This document shows, piece after piece, positions 49,205 to 51,732 of a stretch of DNA of 51,732 nucleotides. The position numbers and the translations under genes were made by a program. Where the stretch lies: the NCBI RefSeq assembly GCF_000315625.1, contig NW_005434651.1:92205-143936 (forward strand), written 5' to 3'. The notes under the pieces are model-generated. The model was given only the letters and a program-made list of their open reading frames with translations, made no database searches and had not been told where the DNA came from. Source of the stretch: Guillardia theta CCMP2712 (lineage: Eukaryota; Cryptophyceae; Pyrenomonadales; Geminigeraceae). Each line of letters opens with the position of its first letter. Position 1 is the first letter of the stretch.

Positions 49205-49740
49205 ATCTCAAATCTAGAACACTTGCCAGCCGGCCGGCCGCGGCGGCGGTCACCGTCGCCGCCGGCCCCGGGCCGGCGGGCCGGGCGGCCGGCGGCACGG
49301 TCCGGCCCCGCGGCCGGGCCGAGTCAGTCACACGGGCGGCTGCCGCGTCACAGTGGTGAACGGGCCGTGGCGGTGGCCGCACCGTGACCGACGGTGCAGA
49401 GTCACGGTCCGGCTGCCCGGCAGAGCCCACTTGAACGGTCCCGGCCGGGCCGGGCCGACAGTTTTGAGTAAAGAAGGAGCTCCGAGTCCGATCCGATCAG
49501 AGCCAGTGGGTTCAGTCACACCCGGGCCCCGCGGCCCCCCGGCACGGCGGGGCGGCCGGCGGCGGGCCGTCCGATCGGACTCGCGGGCCGCCGTCCGATC
49601 CGAGTGACCGTCTACGCGGCCGCAGTATCACGGCAGTCACCGTGCCCGAGAGACGGTCCGATCTCCGACCGGCCCGGCCCGGCGGGCCCCGCCGGGGCCC
49701 CCGATGCCCGGCGCAGTCCGATCGGATCGGATCAGGCTTG
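49205..49740. other. Very GC-rich island, probable dispersed repeat
   Basis: Dense CCGGCC/GGGCCG runs at 49,228-49,320 and 49,530-49,710, with repeated GTCCGATC and CAGTCAC motifs. It shares CGGCCCGGCGGGCCC (49,677 region) with the 14,085-14,103 stretch. No ORF is believable. Likely related to the islands at 13,480-14,110 and 23,880-24,660. Confidence 0.6.
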
Positions 49741-49811
49741 AGTAGTAGTAACGGTTAACGGTCGGGTGGGTAACGGTTGAGGATCACTGGCGTGTACATT
49801 TGAAATGCTTA

Positions 49812-50042
49812 TTACCAAGAGGAGGTAGCAAACAGGCGGAATAGAGGACGGGAGCCTCGGACAGTAGAGATGGGAGAGAGAGAAGATGGTAGACGATGAA
49901 GGAGGAAAGCAGAAAGAGCGTGACAGCAGGAAGGAGATGCTTTTGATAGCAAGCTCTTCAAGGTAGATGAAAGAATGCTTCTAGGAAGATGAAGGGAAAG
50001 GCGAAGAAACTTAGAGGTAGAGGACGTCATTGTTGCATTCAT
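49812..50042 (-). CDS. Possible 76-aa ORF with transit-peptide-like composition
   Basis: MNATMTSSTSKFLRLSLHLP is followed by a Ser/Leu/Arg-rich, acid-free stretch ending LFRLFATSSW, like a mitochondrial targeting peptide. It starts 100 bp from the divergent kinesin gene. A donor-like GTAATA follows, so it might be a first exon, but no second exon was found. Composition alone could produce it. Confidence 0.2.
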   Translation of the reverse strand: MNATMTSSTSKFLRLSLHLPRSILSSTLKSLLSKASPSCCHALSAFLLHRLPSSLSPISTVRGSRPLFRLFATSSW

Positions 50043-50143
50043 CTGGGTCTATAGTCTGTATCCTTCCTTCCTTCCTTCCTTCCTTCCTTCCTCGTGGTTT
50101 TTTGGTTTCACAGTTCACAACCAGGTGACCTGTTGGCCTCAAG

Positions 50144-51541
50144 ATGATTGAAAGAACGGCTTCATCCGCCAGTGATGCACAAGGTGACGTGGAGAGCGTT
50201 GTAGTAGCAGTCCGCGTCCGACCACTGCTGGACTTCGAAGCTCACCAAGAAGAATGTGTGGAGGTGTGAACAATGATACTTGATGGCGCAAGACTGATGC
50301 GAGTTGTCTTCTCTTTGTGTCTTGCCAGGTTGTAGACAATCAGACTATCACGATGTTCAAGAACGATCCGAACAACCAGCAGACAGGCATCTCTGCAACG
50401 TCAATGAAGTTTGACAGGATCTGGAGCAAGCAATCATCGCAGGATGACGTCTTCCACGAAGCGCAGCAGCTGGTGGACAGCGCCTTTCATGGCTACAACG
50501 CCACCATCTTCGCCTACGGGCCGTCAGGGTCCGGCAAGACACACACGATGATCGGGACGAAGGAGCAACCAGGCATCGTCCCTCGCTCGTTAAATCGCAT
50601 CTTTGAGCTAGCGGACAAGCAGCAAGACAGCATGTTCATGATCGCCCTGACTGTCCTCGAGCTCTACAACGACCAGTTCTTCGACCTGCTCGACAACACG
50701 AAGCCGACGGGATGGCTGGGGTGCAAGCAGAGGAGCGCCAGGAGCCTCATGACGCAGACAGGAACTACCATCCTCAGCCCCAGCAGGAAGATCGAAGTGG
50801 TCAGGAACGGTAGACAGTCACAGCTGAAAGGAGACTATATGAGGATCCAAATAGACGACCCCTCTGCCGCCATGTCCATTATCGAGAACGGACTCAACCG
50901 TCGATCCACCTCCGGCACAATGGTCAGAAGTCTCCCTCCTCCTGCTCCCTCCTACACTCCTGCCCCCCCATCCCCCCCCCCCCACCCCCTCCCCCCCTCC
51001 TTACCCTTCCTCCCCCTGCTCCATGCTCCTGTCGCCCGGCGATTTCTTCATTGGAGAGCAGACTCCTTTCCGTTCCTTTCCGTTCCGTTTTCACCCTTTT
51101 CATCTCCTCCCCTCCCCTCCCCTCTCCTCTCCTCCTCATTCTCTTCGCCTCTGAAACGTTTTGCAGCTCAACGACCGCAGCTCTCGCTCGCACGCCATCG
51201 TGATGATTCAGGTGCAGCAGGCAAGCGCGCGTTCCTCCTTGTCCTCTGGCAAAGAAGCCAGTAAGGCAACGACCCTCGGCTCGCTCTTCCTCGTCGACCT
51301 TGCAGGTTGGATACCTCCTCCCTCTCTTCTCTCTTCCGCCACCTGCACCTGTTCCACAACCACCTGCACACCCTCCTCCTCCTCCTCCTCGATGCTCCCC
51401 TCCTCCACCACCACTACCTCCTCTCCCCTTCCTCTCGTCATCTTTGAATGCACGGCTTTCTCCCCTCATTCTTATTGTTTTCCATCCACAGGAAGCGAGA
51501 GGATCAAGCATTCCGGAGTTACAGGAGATGCTCATGAAGAG
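50144..51541 (+). CDS. Kinesin motor protein, N-terminal motor, truncated by the window end
   Basis: Exons 50144-50263, 50329-50922, 51167-51305 and 51492-51541 join in phase; the gene runs beyond the window. Motor motifs in order: VVVAVRVRPLLDFEAHQ (beta1), MKFDRIWSKQSSQDDVF, the P-loop AYGPSGSGKTHTMIG, VLELYNDQFFDLL, switch I LNDRSSRSHAIVMI, and switch II LFLVDLAG joined to SERIKHSGVTG. The motor is N-terminal, after about 18 residues. An insertion of roughly 25 residues (GWLGCKQRSARSLMTQ) follows the LLDN segment. The P-loop has Pro-Ser in place of the common Gln-Thr, as in some divergent kinesins. It is a microtubule ATPase; the subfamily cannot be set without the tail. Confidence 0.9.
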
Positions 51542-51732
51542 GTAGGGAGGAGAAGGAGCAGGAGGGGGGGGGGGGGGGGGGGGAATTTTTTGATTTTTCT
51601 TTCAAAAAAAACACATCAAAAAAACTTCCTTTGCTCTCGGCAACATTCTTCCTAGCCTTTTAAAACCCCCAAAAGAAAAAGGGCAAGACTTTCCCCCCCA
51701 CCCGCTGCAGCGCGGCGTTTGTTTTCATATGG
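51542..51732. other. Kinesin intron with long G run, then window end
   Basis: After the donor at 51542 comes a GGAG-rich stretch and an uninterrupted run of about 19 G (51,566-51,584), then A/T-rich runs. No further exon is recognised. Confidence 0.5.

Overview
This window is nuclear DNA of an intron-rich unicellular eukaryote. The genes are split by many short GT-AG introns (mostly about 40-60 nt, some GC-AG), and their products are eukaryote-specific: an Enhancer-of-zeste (PRC2) histone methyltransferase, ribosomal protein L28e, a kinesin motor, a tubulin-ligase-like protein, a GOST-type seven-TM protein and Golgi-type glycosyltransferases. Compact genes on both strands, about 50% GC and abundant microsatellites would suit an alga or other protist; a cryptophyte such as Guillardia is my best guess, but it is inference only. 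All gene models below were spliced by eye, so exon edges are hypotheses.

Layout. 0.6-3.9 kb (-): signal-peptide-bearing, charged protein of unknown function. 4.4-8.0 kb (+): NlpC/P60-like domain fused to a tubulin-tyrosine-ligase-like ATP-grasp domain. 8.4-10.0 kb (-): BTB-BACK-PDZ protein. 11.1-12.9 kb (-): collagen-like membrane protein. 13-14.5 kb: GC-rich island. 14.6-16.2 kb (+): PDZ protein. 16.3-19.7 kb (-): THUMP-domain RNA methyltransferase. 20.0-23.5 kb (+): GT10 fucosyltransferase. 23.5-26.1 kb: gene-free, with a second GC-rich island, a 429-bp element bounded by terminal inverted repeats, and a G-tract-rich block. 26.2-26.7 kb (+): orphan protein. 27.0-32.3 kb (-): E(z). 34.2-36.1 kb (+): GOST-like 7TM protein. 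36.9-39.8 kb (-): coiled-coil protein. 41.6-44.5 kb (-): GT61 glycosyltransferase. 45.4-46.4 kb (+): RPL28. 46.7-48.3 kb (-): hypothetical membrane or secreted protein. 48.7-49.7 kb: 27-bp minisatellite and a third GC-rich island. 50.1 kb to the end (+): kinesin, cut by the window edge.

There is no operon logic. Neighbours are mostly divergent or convergent. Several genes act in the secretory pathway (GT10, GT61, GOST-like, collagen-like), two relate to microtubules (TTL-like, kinesin), one to chromatin and one to RNA modification. The strongest candidates for something new are the NlpC/P60-TTL fusion with a disrupted ligase motif, the TIR-bounded GC-rich element and its related islands, the extra N-terminal segment of E(z), and the BTB-BACK-PDZ architecture.
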